Assembly: GCF_020229735.1 (NCBI RefSeq)
Contig: NZ_CP083460.1
Span: 14,748 to 78,747 of the forward strand
Length of the DNA: 64,000 bases
Reading direction: 5' to 3'
Source: Deinococcus taeanensis
GTDB taxonomy: Bacteria > Deinococcota > Deinococci > Deinococcales > Deinococcaceae
Below, one piece after another: positions 1 to 7,674 of the stretch (its first letter is position 1; every line of letters starts with the position of its first letter). Under the pieces are notes generated by a model that made no database searches, was not told the DNA's origin, and saw nothing but the letters and a program-made list of their open reading frames with translations. The translations under genes were made by a program, and so were the position numbers.

Positions 1-1
1 G

Positions 2-298
2 ATCTCCGCTTCCCTGATGGCCGACCTGCAGGAGATGGATCCGCAGGAGGCAGGCCAGCGGGTGATCGGGCGCACGCCGGAAGCGGCGCGCGCGCGGCTG
101 AGGACCCTCTGCAGGCACGTGAACGTCCCATACCTGGGCCTGCACGCCCTGCGCCACACGGCCGGCACGCGCCTGATGCGGGCGGGCTTTCAGCTGCAGG
201 ACGTGGCGGAGCACCTGGGGCACAGCGACGTGCAGACCGCGCGCACGTACGGCAAATGGGCCGACGACCGCCTTAAGGAGCACATGCGCCTGAGCTGA
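2..298 (+). CDS. Tyrosine recombinase, C-terminal part (runs off the left edge)
   Basis: This is the catalytic end of a phage-integrase-type tyrosine recombinase, which cuts and rejoins DNA at specific sites. The frame is open from the first bases of the window, so the true start lies outside it. Visible motifs are HALRHT (Arg and His of the active site), LGHSDVQTA, and a tyrosine in ARTYGKWAD that fits the nucleophile. The protein ends in HMRLS. It may be a plasmid resolvase or the integrase of a mobile element. The left part is not seen, so the subfamily cannot be given. Confidence 0.85.
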   Translation: MSASLMADLQEMDPQEAGQRVIGRTPEAARARLRTLCRHVNVPYLGLHALRHTAGTRLMRAGFQLQDVAEHLGHSDVQTARTYGKWADDRLKEHMRLS

Positions 299-403
299 CC
301 TCCAAGCCCATCAGGCCCCGTCGCTTCTTCCAACCACCGCCCTGCGAAATCCACCCCTGCGCCATTGGTTCTCCCACTTGGCGATGGCCAAGCACGCCTG
401 ACC

Positions 404-895
404 TTACAGCTGTCTCAAGGGACCCTGCTCAACCCCCGTGACGATCAACTCAAACGAATCCTGTTCAGAGGAGAGAGCCTGATTTGTGTGGCGAAGCGTC
501 TCTTCCACAGAGGAGACTGTCAGGTTGCTGTTCGAACGCCGGTGTCTTGTCGGCTGAGCGTCGGGCGCGATCAGCCAAGCCCCGCCGCTACGCCACGCGG
601 GCAGCCGTCCCTGCGTGGCCCACGCTGCGGCGTGATTCCTGATGTGCCCGTGCAGGTCCGACCATTCCGAGAGAGACACCGCCGGGAGGGCCAGCCGCTC
701 GTCCCGGCTGAGCCGCTTGACGATGGGTCGCGGATAGACCGTGCCGTCCGGCCGGATCAACCAGCCCACGCCGGAGCGCCACACGCGGATCTCGCCCCGC
801 TGCGCCCAGGTCAGACTTGTGCTGAGCGCCACGCCACGTGCCACGGCCCACTCGGCGAGCAGGACCGCGGCACGTGTGATCGACGCCTCCTCCAT
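404..895 (-). CDS. Hypothetical protein with two WRS-WLI modules (paralogue of 27618-28022)
   Basis: The protein has about 163 residues and starts with MEEASITRAAV. It contains two copies of a short module: an EW helix, then a WAQRG or WATQG turn, then WRSG-x-WLI. The spacing resembles small winged or MerR/excisionase-type DNA-binding modules, but this is inference from the pattern only. A clear paralogue lies at 27618-28022 and shares both modules and the stretch VKRLSR-ERL-LPAVSL-EW. The start codon lies 6 bp from the end of an IS630 element, so the native promoter was probably displaced. No function is known to me. Confidence 0.6.
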   Translation of the reverse strand: MEEASITRAAVLLAEWAVARGVALSTSLTWAQRGEIRVWRSGVGWLIRPDGTVYPRPIVKRLSRDERLALPAVSLSEWSDLHGHIRNHAAAWATQGRLPAWRSGGAWLIAPDAQPTRHRRSNSNLTVSSVEETLRHTNQALSSEQDSFELIVTGVEQGPLRQL

Positions 896-900
896 GTTTA

Positions 901-1943
901 TTGATAACGGCGAAAATCCGTCTTGGTATCTTGAGGCATGGCGGAATGGCAGCCGACCCGATACACCCGTGCCCAACTCGAAGAGCGTCGGTTGGCCGCT
1001 GCGAAGTGGCTGCAAGAGGGCACGCACTCCCACCGTGAAATTGCTGAGCATTTCGGGGTCTCTGTTGTGACCGTCACCACCTGGAATGCGCGCCTGAAGA
1101 AGAGAGGCACCCTGCAGGCGACCGTCGCCACCGGTCGCCGGTCTCGGATGACCCCCGCACAACATGAGCAGTTGCGCACCCTCCTGCAGGAGGGTGCGCT
1201 CGCCCATGGATTCCCCGACGAGACCTGGACCACTCGTCGGGTGAGTGAGCTGATTGGTCGGCGGTTTGCGATCTGGTATCACCACGATCACGTCCGCAAA
1301 CTTCTGCACCAGCTGGGCTGGACTCCGCAAATGCCTGATGGACGCGCAGCAGAACGCAATGAACTCCGGATTGCCACTTGGAAAGAACAGACGGCACCCG
1401 AGTTGAAAAAAAAAGGTCGCTGAGGGCGCCACATTGATCTACCTGGACGAGGTGGGCTTTGCGTTGAAAGGCGTGCGACGACGGACGTGGTCGGCCAGGG
1501 GCGTGACGCCCCTGGTCACGCTGCCCGCGAACTGGGAGAAACTCTCGACTATCGGGGCGATCACCTCAGATGGGCGCTTCTTTCAGAACACCAAGACCGG
1601 CGCGATCAAGCATGGCGATGTCATCGGGTTTCTCCAACATCTGCTGCGTCATGTGGCTGGAGAGATCATCGTCGTGCTGGATAACGCGGGCATTCACCGG
1701 GCTAAGGCCGTACAAGCGTTCGTGGCTTGCCACGAACGCTTGTCGCTGGAATATTTGCCGCCATATGCGCCGGAACTGAATCCGATTGAGTTGGTCTGGG
1801 CCTACCTCAAGCGTCATGTTCTGGGGAACTTTTGTGCTCGCACGGTCAGTGTGTTGAAGGAGAAGCTGGTGGCCGCCTGGCACCGTGTGCGATACGTCAA
1901 CCTCCCACAACAATTGTTCGATATGAGTTTATGCCGCGATCAA
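901..1943 (+). mobile_element. IS630-family insertion sequence, copy 1
   Basis: The element is about 1043 bp. It has inverted ends TTGATAACGGCG on the left and the complement of CGCGATCAA on the right, flanked on both sides by TA (899-900 and 1944-1945), the target duplication typical of IS630/Tc1 elements. It carries two overlapping transposase frames. A second copy lies at 5566-6609, and short non-autonomous relatives with the same ends lie at 6813-6921 and 15266-15374. Confidence 0.9.
938..1423 (+). CDS. IS630 transposase, upstream frame (HTH part)
   Basis: About 161 residues form the DNA-binding half of the transposase. The N-terminal half has a helix-turn-helix (HREIAEHFGVSVVTVTTW), followed by a winged region with TWTTRRVSELIGRRF, as in IS630 proteins with paired HTH domains. 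The frame ends just after a run of nine adenines (1406-1414). The catalytic half continues in the +1 frame, so the full enzyme probably needs ribosomal or transcriptional slippage at this run. The 5604-6116 copy has the same arrangement. Confidence 0.85.
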   Translation: MAEWQPTRYTRAQLEERRLAAAKWLQEGTHSHREIAEHFGVSVVTVTTWNARLKKRGTLQATVATGRRSRMTPAQHEQLRTLLQEGALAHGFPDETWTTRRVSELIGRRFAIWYHHDHVRKLLHQLGWTPQMPDGRAAERNELRIATWKEQTAPELKKKGR

Positions 1944-1946
1944 TAA
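1434..1946 (+). CDS. IS630 transposase, downstream frame (DDE catalytic part)
   Basis: About 170 residues carry the DDE nuclease core: YLDEVGF (first Asp), VVLDNAGIHRA (second Asp) and APELNPIELVW (Glu). These are the hallmark IS630 motifs. Read alone it would start at a TTG, but the frame is open back to the nine-A run, so it is more likely translated as a fusion with the upstream frame. The TAA stop is formed at the element's right end with the duplicated TA. Confidence 0.88.
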   Translation: MIYLDEVGFALKGVRRRTWSARGVTPLVTLPANWEKLSTIGAITSDGRFFQNTKTGAIKHGDVIGFLQHLLRHVAGEIIVVLDNAGIHRAKAVQAFVACHERLSLEYLPPYAPELNPIELVWAYLKRHVLGNFCARTVSVLKEKLVAAWHRVRYVNLPQQLFDMSLCRDQ

Positions 1947-1968
1947 GCCTTCCGCGCGAAGGTGGTTC

Positions 1969-2097
1969 ATGACTGACGGTCGCGCGACCCTCGCCGTGCT
2001 GCTGCGACATGAGGCGAAGACGAACTCCTACAAGTTTGCGTTGGTGCGCGCGCTCAACGACCTGGCGCTGACTATTCGAAGTAGCCGGCTCCTATAG
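1969..2097 (+). pseudogene. 5' remnant of an HNH-endonuclease-like gene
   Basis: A 42-residue frame starts MTDGRATLAVLLRHEAKTNS and continues YKFALVRALNDLAL before breaking off at TAG. An AAGGTGG Shine-Dalgarno precedes the ATG. From memory of such families, the LLRHEAKTNSYKFALxRALND pattern resembles the N-terminus of restriction-type HNH endonucleases. The sequence turns AT-rich straight after the break, so the body was probably replaced when the neighbouring ATPase region arrived. The family assignment is tentative; the truncation is clear. Confidence 0.45.
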
Positions 2098-2160
2098 GTG
2101 TCTACCTATATTGAATTGACCAGCAAGCACAGGTTGCTAATGAGCAATTCTTAGAAGGAC

Positions 2161-4149
2161 TCAGTCATCAAGGAGATTGTCCAAAGTGCGTATTACTTTG
2201 TCGCCCATAAGCACAATCAGACCAAACTTCATATCATCAATATCCCCAGCGTGAGCATCGATACGATTCTGGTCAAGTTGATCAATAAAAGCTAGTAGCT
2301 CGATCTTTTGTATTGCTGCATCTTTCCTGTCACTTTGCATTGCCTGGAATGCCCCCCATTCTTTATCGAGGATTGACTTAATATCTTTTAGATATAGACG
2401 AGATTTTAGAATTTCGTCCGGATTTATACCGTGAAGCTTCGCTTTGTCGTATGAAACAGAATGACTAACTAATGACGCTCCCCATTTACTAACTCCATAC
2501 TTAAATTTTAAGCCTCTCTTAATGAGCTTCTTTAGTCTATCTTCACAACCATTTCTGATACGTCCAATCTCAGATCTCTTCCATTCAACTGTCAGCTCTT
2601 TGGGTTGCTCATTTTTAACTGCTGATTCTTTTTTCTTGCTATTCCTGATATGTCTTTTAATCTCAGGAATCATAGAGGGTATTGTTATGTTTTTATCGGA
2701 ATCAACAAGGCCATACCAGTGAAGGTGGTTAGAGAATTCCGGGAATTCTTCCGAGAGTGATATAAAGCTCTGACGATCTTGATTTGCAAGCATCCCAAGC
2801 ATTTCATATTCTTCAGGGTACCACCTACAAATCTGATCCAAAATTTGTCTGTAAAATGAGCTCAAAATTTTATTGATTTCTTCAGTATTCTTTTCGAATG
2901 TTGCCTTCGTAATCTTAGTCGGAATTGCGTAAGCTTGACCCAGCGATTTATGGACTGTACTGCAGGCTAAGCGCACAAGCATAGGATGGCCGCCATAATA
3001 CCGCTTGAGGTGCTCGACTGCATCACGATCAAACTGTAATCCCATGTATCTTCCAAGGGAATTTACCATTTTTCCAAGCTCATCTATCTCAAGCCCCGGC
3101 ATGTATTGAGGTATAATCCAATTAAAGAGAGGATTTTCTGAGCCTTCAAAGGTCGACTTTTCAGCAACGTAACCATTTACCCCCGATAAAATAAAAACTA
3201 TATTTCGGTTCGTTGTATGGATCGCCCTTATAGTCTTCCAAAAGTCGATGAAATCTTCTTTCCAATGAGGATTCTTTTCGTTAACTGGACTGATGTGCTC
3301 AATTTCATCGATCGCGATGACGTAGGTTACTGTTTTGTCAAGCTTATTAGTTAGTGAGGAAAAACGCTTCCCCCCGCTGGCCTCCGTATAGTCATTACCT
3401 ATTTGTTCGTCTTTTGGCAACATTTGCTCTGCAATGTGTTGAAGGAGCTGCCACCATCTTAAGGAGTAAACGGCTTGGTTTTCAGCGTTTATAGAAATCA
3501 TCTTGAATTTATTGGATTTCATTAAACGGCTCATCTTAAGAAGAACCGAGGTCTTTCCTGTCCTTCTTAGACCGAATATCCCAATATTTTCACTCTGTCT
3601 TATTTTTGCCCTAATCTCGTTAATGATAGCCATACGGCCAAAGAACATCTCATCGCTCTGCAGAGGCTGTCGAATATCAAATAAGTCACTATTGATAGCA
3701 GCTCTCCTAATAGTATTAGTCAATTCCTCCGACATTTTGTCAAATTTCAAGTCATCATTAAGGAAAGGTACGATGATCCTAGTGGATCTTGGATCATTTG
3801 AAGACTCAATCGCAGAATCTTCAAATTTATTACCCACTCCTGTTACGAATAGTAGCAGATTATCAAGGTCCTGATTATTAAGACACAAATTATCAGCTAG
3901 TCCCAACAAGCTTTTTCTAAAGTGTGAATCTCGAGTGACGATAAGTAATATCTCAGAGGAGCTTCCAAGAACCTTCTCGCCATGAATATCCGGCTTTAAA
4001 AAGAAATAATAAATTCCCTGGGAAGTGGATTTAGAATACCTAAATCCACTCTTTATATTAAAGAGTTTAGTAAATGGCTCAAGCAAATTTCTAAGATCCT
4101 GCTGACCGTTAAGTATTCCCGAGCGCAAGCTTGGATTAATCTCTCCCAT
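2161..4149 (-). CDS. AT-rich STAND/AAA ATPase with possible C-terminal HEPN-like domain
   Basis: The protein has about 662 residues. The start MGEINPSLR is chosen because a GGAGG site (4155-4159) lies just before the ATG at 4149. An N-terminal domain of about 180 residues is unrecognised. An ORC/STAND-type ATPase follows, with an FFGR entry motif, Walker A GLRRTGKTS and Walker B VIAIDEIEH. Winged-helix-like sequence comes next. The tail holds NRIDAHAGDI, which resembles the R-x3/4-H motif of HEPN/Swt1-type domains (inference). The gene is far more AT-rich than its neighbours, lies alone between two ISs and looks horizontally acquired. A defence role is plausible but unproven. Confidence 0.8.
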   Translation of the reverse strand: MGEINPSLRSGILNGQQDLRNLLEPFTKLFNIKSGFRYSKSTSQGIYYFFLKPDIHGEKVLGSSSEILLIVTRDSHFRKSLLGLADNLCLNNQDLDNLLLFVTGVGNKFEDSAIESSNDPRSTRIIVPFLNDDLKFDKMSEELTNTIRRAAINSDLFDIRQPLQSDEMFFGRMAIINEIRAKIRQSENIGIFGLRRTGKTSVLLKMSRLMKSNKFKMISINAENQAVYSLRWWQLLQHIAEQMLPKDEQIGNDYTEASGGKRFSSLTNKLDKTVTYVIAIDEIEHISPVNEKNPHWKEDFIDFWKTIRAIHTTNRNIVFILSGVNGYVAEKSTFEGSENPLFNWIIPQYMPGLEIDELGKMVNSLGRYMGLQFDRDAVEHLKRYYGGHPMLVRLACSTVHKSLGQAYAIPTKITKATFEKNTEEINKILSSFYRQILDQICRWYPEEYEMLGMLANQDRQSFISLSEEFPEFSNHLHWYGLVDSDKNITIPSMIPEIKRHIRNSKKKESAVKNEQPKELTVEWKRSEIGRIRNGCEDRLKKLIKRGLKFKYGVSKWGASLVSHSVSYDKAKLHGINPDEILKSRLYLKDIKSILDKEWGAFQAMQSDRKDAAIQKIELLAFIDQLDQNRIDAHAGDIDDMKFGLIVLMGDKVIRTLDNLLDD

Positions 4150-4379
4150 ATTTCCTCCATAAAGCACTTTGGCAGCCAACAGCTACACACATTTCGTCAA
4201 CCAATTCGTCAAATCCCCAAAGGCACACGTCTTTGCTCAGCGTCGCTATTTTTGGGCGTCACAGTCCACAAAAACTCAACTCTGCCGATATTGATGCCTC
4301 ACTGTAGCGAACTGCACAAAGAGCAATTGACAGATTTGACCAGGATGTTGGGGGTACCGACATCTGGTGTGGCACACCT

Positions 4380-5555
4380 CTCAGCACCTGACACTTCGAG
4401 AAATTGACGTTCCTGTTGGCGAAAATGGCGTGCTGAGCAGCCCAAGGCAGGCCCAGAACGCGTTACCGCCCCACCGGACCGCCTGACCGAGCACCTGCCA
4501 GCCGATGCGCACCTGGCTGACCACGGCCCGGCCGCGGTTGTACTGCCGCGCTGGGCTCTCTTGCACGGTCTGCGCGCCCACCCGGGCCATCCACGCCAGC
4601 GCAAGACACAGCAGTCCGAACAGCCGGGCAATTCGATCCGGGGCGGTCATGTGCATGGCCTCCAGGTTCAGCCCGCGGCCCTTCAACGACGAGAACGCGG
4701 ACTCGATGCCCCAGCGGAGACGATAGGTGTTCAAGACGTCCAGGACGGGAAGATCCGAAGCAACGATCACCCTGTCCCCTGCGGGGGCCAGGGTGATGAC
4801 CACGTGCATCCATCCGCCGAACACCCAGGTCCCTTCAAACAGGGTCCGCACTTCGCCCGGTTGCAGTGTGGTGAACAGGTCCCGGGCAAGGTCATCCTCG
4901 ACGCGGGTGTTCTTCCGGATGCGCATACACTGACGGATGCGTTTCCAGCGCAGGAAGGTGCACCATTCCTGACCGACGAACTCGCGGTCCGCGATCAATG
5001 CGGCCCAGCGTCTGGCGGGCAGCACTTTGAGCAGGCGAGCGACCAGGAGGATGCGGGCCGCGGTGCTGCTGTTCCTTTGATGCGGCAGGATCGACCAGAC
5101 GAGGGGGATGACTGCGCCACCGAGGATGGCCCCCAGCACCAGGATGTTCAGCGGGGTCTGGCCGTAGTGCCACGTCGTCCGGTCCATGATCAGCGTGAGT
5201 TTGCCCTCAGCGAGCAGGGGAAGCAGGACGTCACAGACGTCCTGCGGAGTGAGTTGAGCGTCGTGGAAGACCCGGGCCACCGTGCGGGTTTTGGAGTCCA
5301 TCGTGGCGTTCCTGGGCAGATGGAGGGCAATCTTCCGGTGCAGCGTGGATTCCGCCTGGAGCACTGCCAGGAGCACTTCCGCGAGCCGCTTCAGGGCATT
5401 GAGGCGGCGATGAGGCAGGTGGGCTTTGAGGTGAGCGGCCAGCGTGTCAGCATGCAGTCGGGCAGAACCTTTGATCGTCACAGACCAAGATGCTGCCCTT
5501 TGTCATGCCGCACTGCGTCCAGGACGCCATTCAACGCGAAGTGTCAGGTGCTGAG
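4380..5555 (-). mobile_element. IS4-family insertion sequence with 9-bp target duplication
   Basis: The element is about 1176 bp, bounded by perfect inverted repeats (CTCAGCACCTGACACTTCG at 4380-4398 and its complement at 5537-5555). It is flanked by the direct repeat GGCACACCT at 4371-4379 and 5556-5564. It carries one transposase gene on the minus strand. IS630 copy 2 sits immediately against the right-hand duplication, using its last T plus the following A as a TA target. Confidence 0.92.
4381..5481 (-). CDS. IS4-family transposase
   Basis: About 366 residues form a DDE transposase. Motifs include LIMDRTTWHYG (first Asp), LIADREFVG (second Asp) and the Y-2-R-3-E signature YRLRWGIESAFSSLKGRG. 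The gene fills the IS between its inverted repeats and looks intact. The last codons run into the inverted repeat. Confidence 0.92.
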   Translation of the reverse strand: MTIKGSARLHADTLAAHLKAHLPHRRLNALKRLAEVLLAVLQAESTLHRKIALHLPRNATMDSKTRTVARVFHDAQLTPQDVCDVLLPLLAEGKLTLIMDRTTWHYGQTPLNILVLGAILGGAVIPLVWSILPHQRNSSTAARILLVARLLKVLPARRWAALIADREFVGQEWCTFLRWKRIRQCMRIRKNTRVEDDLARDLFTTLQPGEVRTLFEGTWVFGGWMHVVITLAPAGDRVIVASDLPVLDVLNTYRLRWGIESAFSSLKGRGLNLEAMHMTAPDRIARLFGLLCLALAWMARVGAQTVQESPARQYNRGRAVVSQVRIGWQVLGQAVRWGGNAFWACLGLLSTPFSPTGTSISRSVRC

Positions 5556-5565
5556 GGCACACCTA

Positions 5566-6609
5566 TTGATAACGACGTAAATACGAGCTGGTATGCTGGA
5601 GGTGTGGCTGAATGGCATCCATCCAAATACTCCCGAGCGCAGCTGGAGGAACGTCGACTGGCGGCGACCCCCTGGCTTCAAGGGGGCCAGCATTCACAGC
5701 AGGTGATTGCCCAGCACTTCGGCGTGTCCGTACACACCGTCAGCAACTGGAAGAAACGCCTGAAGCGCACCGGTAGTCTCCAGGCAACGGTGACGACAGG
5801 ACGCCCCTCCCGACTCACCACCGCCCAGCTCGAACAGGTCCGCACCCTCCTGAGGGAGGGTGCGCTGCACCATGGCTTCCCTGACCCGACCTGGAGCACC
5901 AGACGAGTCGCAGACCTGATCGGGCGGCACTTCGACGTGTGGGACCACCCCGATCACGTCCGGAGAATTCTTCGTCAGCTGGGGTTCACGCCCCAGATGC
6001 CGGATGGACGGGCAGCAGAACGCAATGAACTCCGGATCGCGTCCTGGACAGAACAGGTGGCGCCGGAGTTGGGAAAAAAAGGTCGCGCAGGGCGCCACCC
6101 TGGTGGACCTGGATGAGGTTGGCTTCTCGCTGAACGGTGTGCGAAGACGAACGTGGTCGACCAGGGGCGTCACGCCCCTGGTCACACTCCCGGCCAACTG
6201 GGAAAAACGCTCGACGATCGGGGCGATCACTTCGGACGGTCGATTCTTCCAGCACACGAAGCATGGGGCGATCCGGGGTGGGGACGTCATCCGGTTCTTC
6301 CAGCATCTGATGCGCCATGTGCAGGGGGAGATCGTGGTGGTGCTGGACAACGCGGGCATTCACCGAGCGAAGGCAACTCAGGCGTTCGTGGATCTCCACG
6401 AACGCCTGTCGCTGGTGTTTTTGCCGCCGTACGCTCCGGAGTTGAATCCAATCGAGCTGGTGTGGGCGTACGTGAAGCGGAATGTGCTGGGGAACTTCTG
6501 TGCCCGCTCAGTGGGCGTGCTGAAAGCGAAGCTGACGACGGCCTGGCAACGGGTTCGGTACATCGACCTGCCTCAACATTTGATGGACTTTAACTTATGC
6601 CGTTATCAA
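5566..6609 (+). mobile_element. IS630-family insertion sequence, copy 2
   Basis: The element is about 1044 bp, with ends TTGATAACGACG and the complement of GCCGTTATCAA. TA flanks both sides (5564-5565 and 6610-6611). It is organised like copy 1 (901-1943) but clearly diverged in sequence, so the two represent separate arrivals or an old duplication. Confidence 0.9.
5604..6116 (+). CDS. IS630 transposase, upstream frame (copy 2)
   Basis: This is the HTH half of the transposase. The GTG at 5604 (VAEWHPSKYS) is chosen because it aligns with the ATG of copy 1. Motifs are QVIAQHFGVSVHTVSNWKKR and TWSTRRVADLIGRHF. The frame crosses a seven-A run (6074-6080) and continues a little past it, while the catalytic half reads in the +1 frame. 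Confidence 0.82.
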   Translation: MAEWHPSKYSRAQLEERRLAATPWLQGGQHSQQVIAQHFGVSVHTVSNWKKRLKRTGSLQATVTTGRPSRLTTAQLEQVRTLLREGALHHGFPDPTWSTRRVADLIGRHFDVWDHPDHVRRILRQLGFTPQMPDGRAAERNELRIASWTEQVAPELGKKGRAGRHPGGPG

Positions 6610-6612
6610 TAA
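6103..6612 (+). CDS. IS630 transposase, downstream frame (copy 2)
   Basis: This is the DDE catalytic half, with DLDEVGFSLNGV, VVLDNAGIHRAK and APELNPIELVWAY. A GTG at 6103 could start it alone. The frame is also open upstream through the seven-A run, so production as a frameshift fusion with the HTH part is more likely. The stop codon is formed at the element's right end. Confidence 0.82.
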   Translation: MDLDEVGFSLNGVRRRTWSTRGVTPLVTLPANWEKRSTIGAITSDGRFFQHTKHGAIRGGDVIRFFQHLMRHVQGEIVVVLDNAGIHRAKATQAFVDLHERLSLVFLPPYAPELNPIELVWAYVKRNVLGNFCARSVGVLKAKLTTAWQRVRYIDLPQHLMDFNLCRYQ

Positions 6613-6614
6613 GA

Positions 6615-6631
6615 TTAAGTTGCCAGCACCC
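6615..6631. repeat. Remnant of an IS6-type terminal repeat
   Basis: The sequence TTAAGTTGCCAGCACCC closely matches the right terminus of the IS6 element at 30694-31498 (TTAAGTTGCCAGAACCCT). No IS6 transposase is near it. It is probably the footprint of an element lost by deletion or recombination. Confidence 0.45.
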
Positions 6632-6816
6632 CGCTCGGTGACTGGCAGTTCGTGGGGGGGAACGGGGCGATGACGTACGAGACGCGTGCGGGCAGGCCCT
6701 TGCAGGTAGGGTTGGTCTACAGTCCTGACGATGAATACCGCTCGTTCATGGAGACGCTGCCTGAAGGGGCGGACGGCATCCTGTACGTGATCGTGGAACC
6801 TGGCCCGTTCTATTGA
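6619..6816 (+). pseudogene. C-terminal fragment of an unknown gene
   Basis: The frame reads DWQFVGGNGAMTYETRAG, then VGLVYSPDDEYRSFMETL and ILYVIVEPGPF. It has protein-like composition but no complete start; an internal ATG at 6670 exists. The upstream part is missing beyond the IS6-like footprint. The original stop was probably TAA at the TA target, where the 109-bp MITE inserted; the stop now reads TAT TGA. Function unknown. Confidence 0.4.
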
Positions 6817-6921
6817 TAACGGCGTAGCTTTGTATCGGTTGCCGTCAGACTTCAGGTGTCTGGGTGACCTTTATCGCCGACGGGGCTGGACGGGAGCAAG
6901 GCGAACCTGTGCCGTTATCAA
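6813..6921 (+). mobile_element. 109-bp IS630-derived MITE, copy 1
   Basis: The element starts TTGATAACGGCG and ends GCCGTTATCAA, with TA on both sides (6811-6812 and 6922-6923). Its ends match the IS630 copies here but it has no coding capacity. A copy of identical length and closely similar interior lies inverted at 15266-15374. Confidence 0.85.
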
Positions 6922-7006
6922 TAAGGCACTGAATGCCGTGGCCATCACCAACCTCTCCGCCAGTGATGAACTGCGGGTGTTTGGAGAAACCCTCACCCGG
7001 CTGGAC

Positions 7007-7032
7007 ACACCGCGCCCTTCAGGGCGCGGTGT
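7007..7032. other. Strong hairpin
   Basis: An 11-bp perfect stem (ACACCGCGCCC / GGGCGCGGTGT) closes a TTCA loop. No T-run follows, so it is not a clear intrinsic terminator. The surrounding stretch 6924-7670 holds no gene I can support. Confidence 0.5.
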
Positions 7033-7674
7033 AAATACCCCTCCGACGACGGACCGGCCACTTCCTGAGTCTCACCAGCAGGCAGTGTCCGCTCAGAGGA
7101 GGCTGTATGCGGGCCCAGCCGGCTGGGCCTCAGAGGACTTTTCCTGGAAGCCAGACCGTCGATGAGATCACAGCGGGAGATTCCGGCACGCGAACCATTC
7201 AGGCGTCTTGGACAGAAGTCACCGCAAGGGAAAGGTCTGTGTCACAGCAGTTGATTCACCAACCGCTGGGGCTTCCCGCGGCCTGATCCGTCTCCGGAAC
7301 AGCGCTCGTTCCTATGACGCGACCTACCCCCCAAAGGATTCCAACGGTAACGCCTCCTCCGCTTTACCATCGTCCTCTTCAAGGAGGTGTAGGACAGCTG
7401 TACGAGCCCCCTGACCTCACCTCAGGCAATGGAAGACCATTCCTGAACCCGATGAGCCCTCACGGCCCTTGTGTCGCCCAACAGACCTATTCTTGACTTT
7501 GGATTCAGGCCGCTCAGTCGCATCGAGCTCAGGATTCCTCAGATCAGGAGAAGACCGGTTCCGCTGCATCGTCAATGGATGAGGCACCTTGAGGGCCTTC
7601 CACCATCCTGGCGTACATCCAGTTTGGCCTCCCCCGCACTGGAGAGTTCATAACTCTCCACGCCCGATCCGCCT

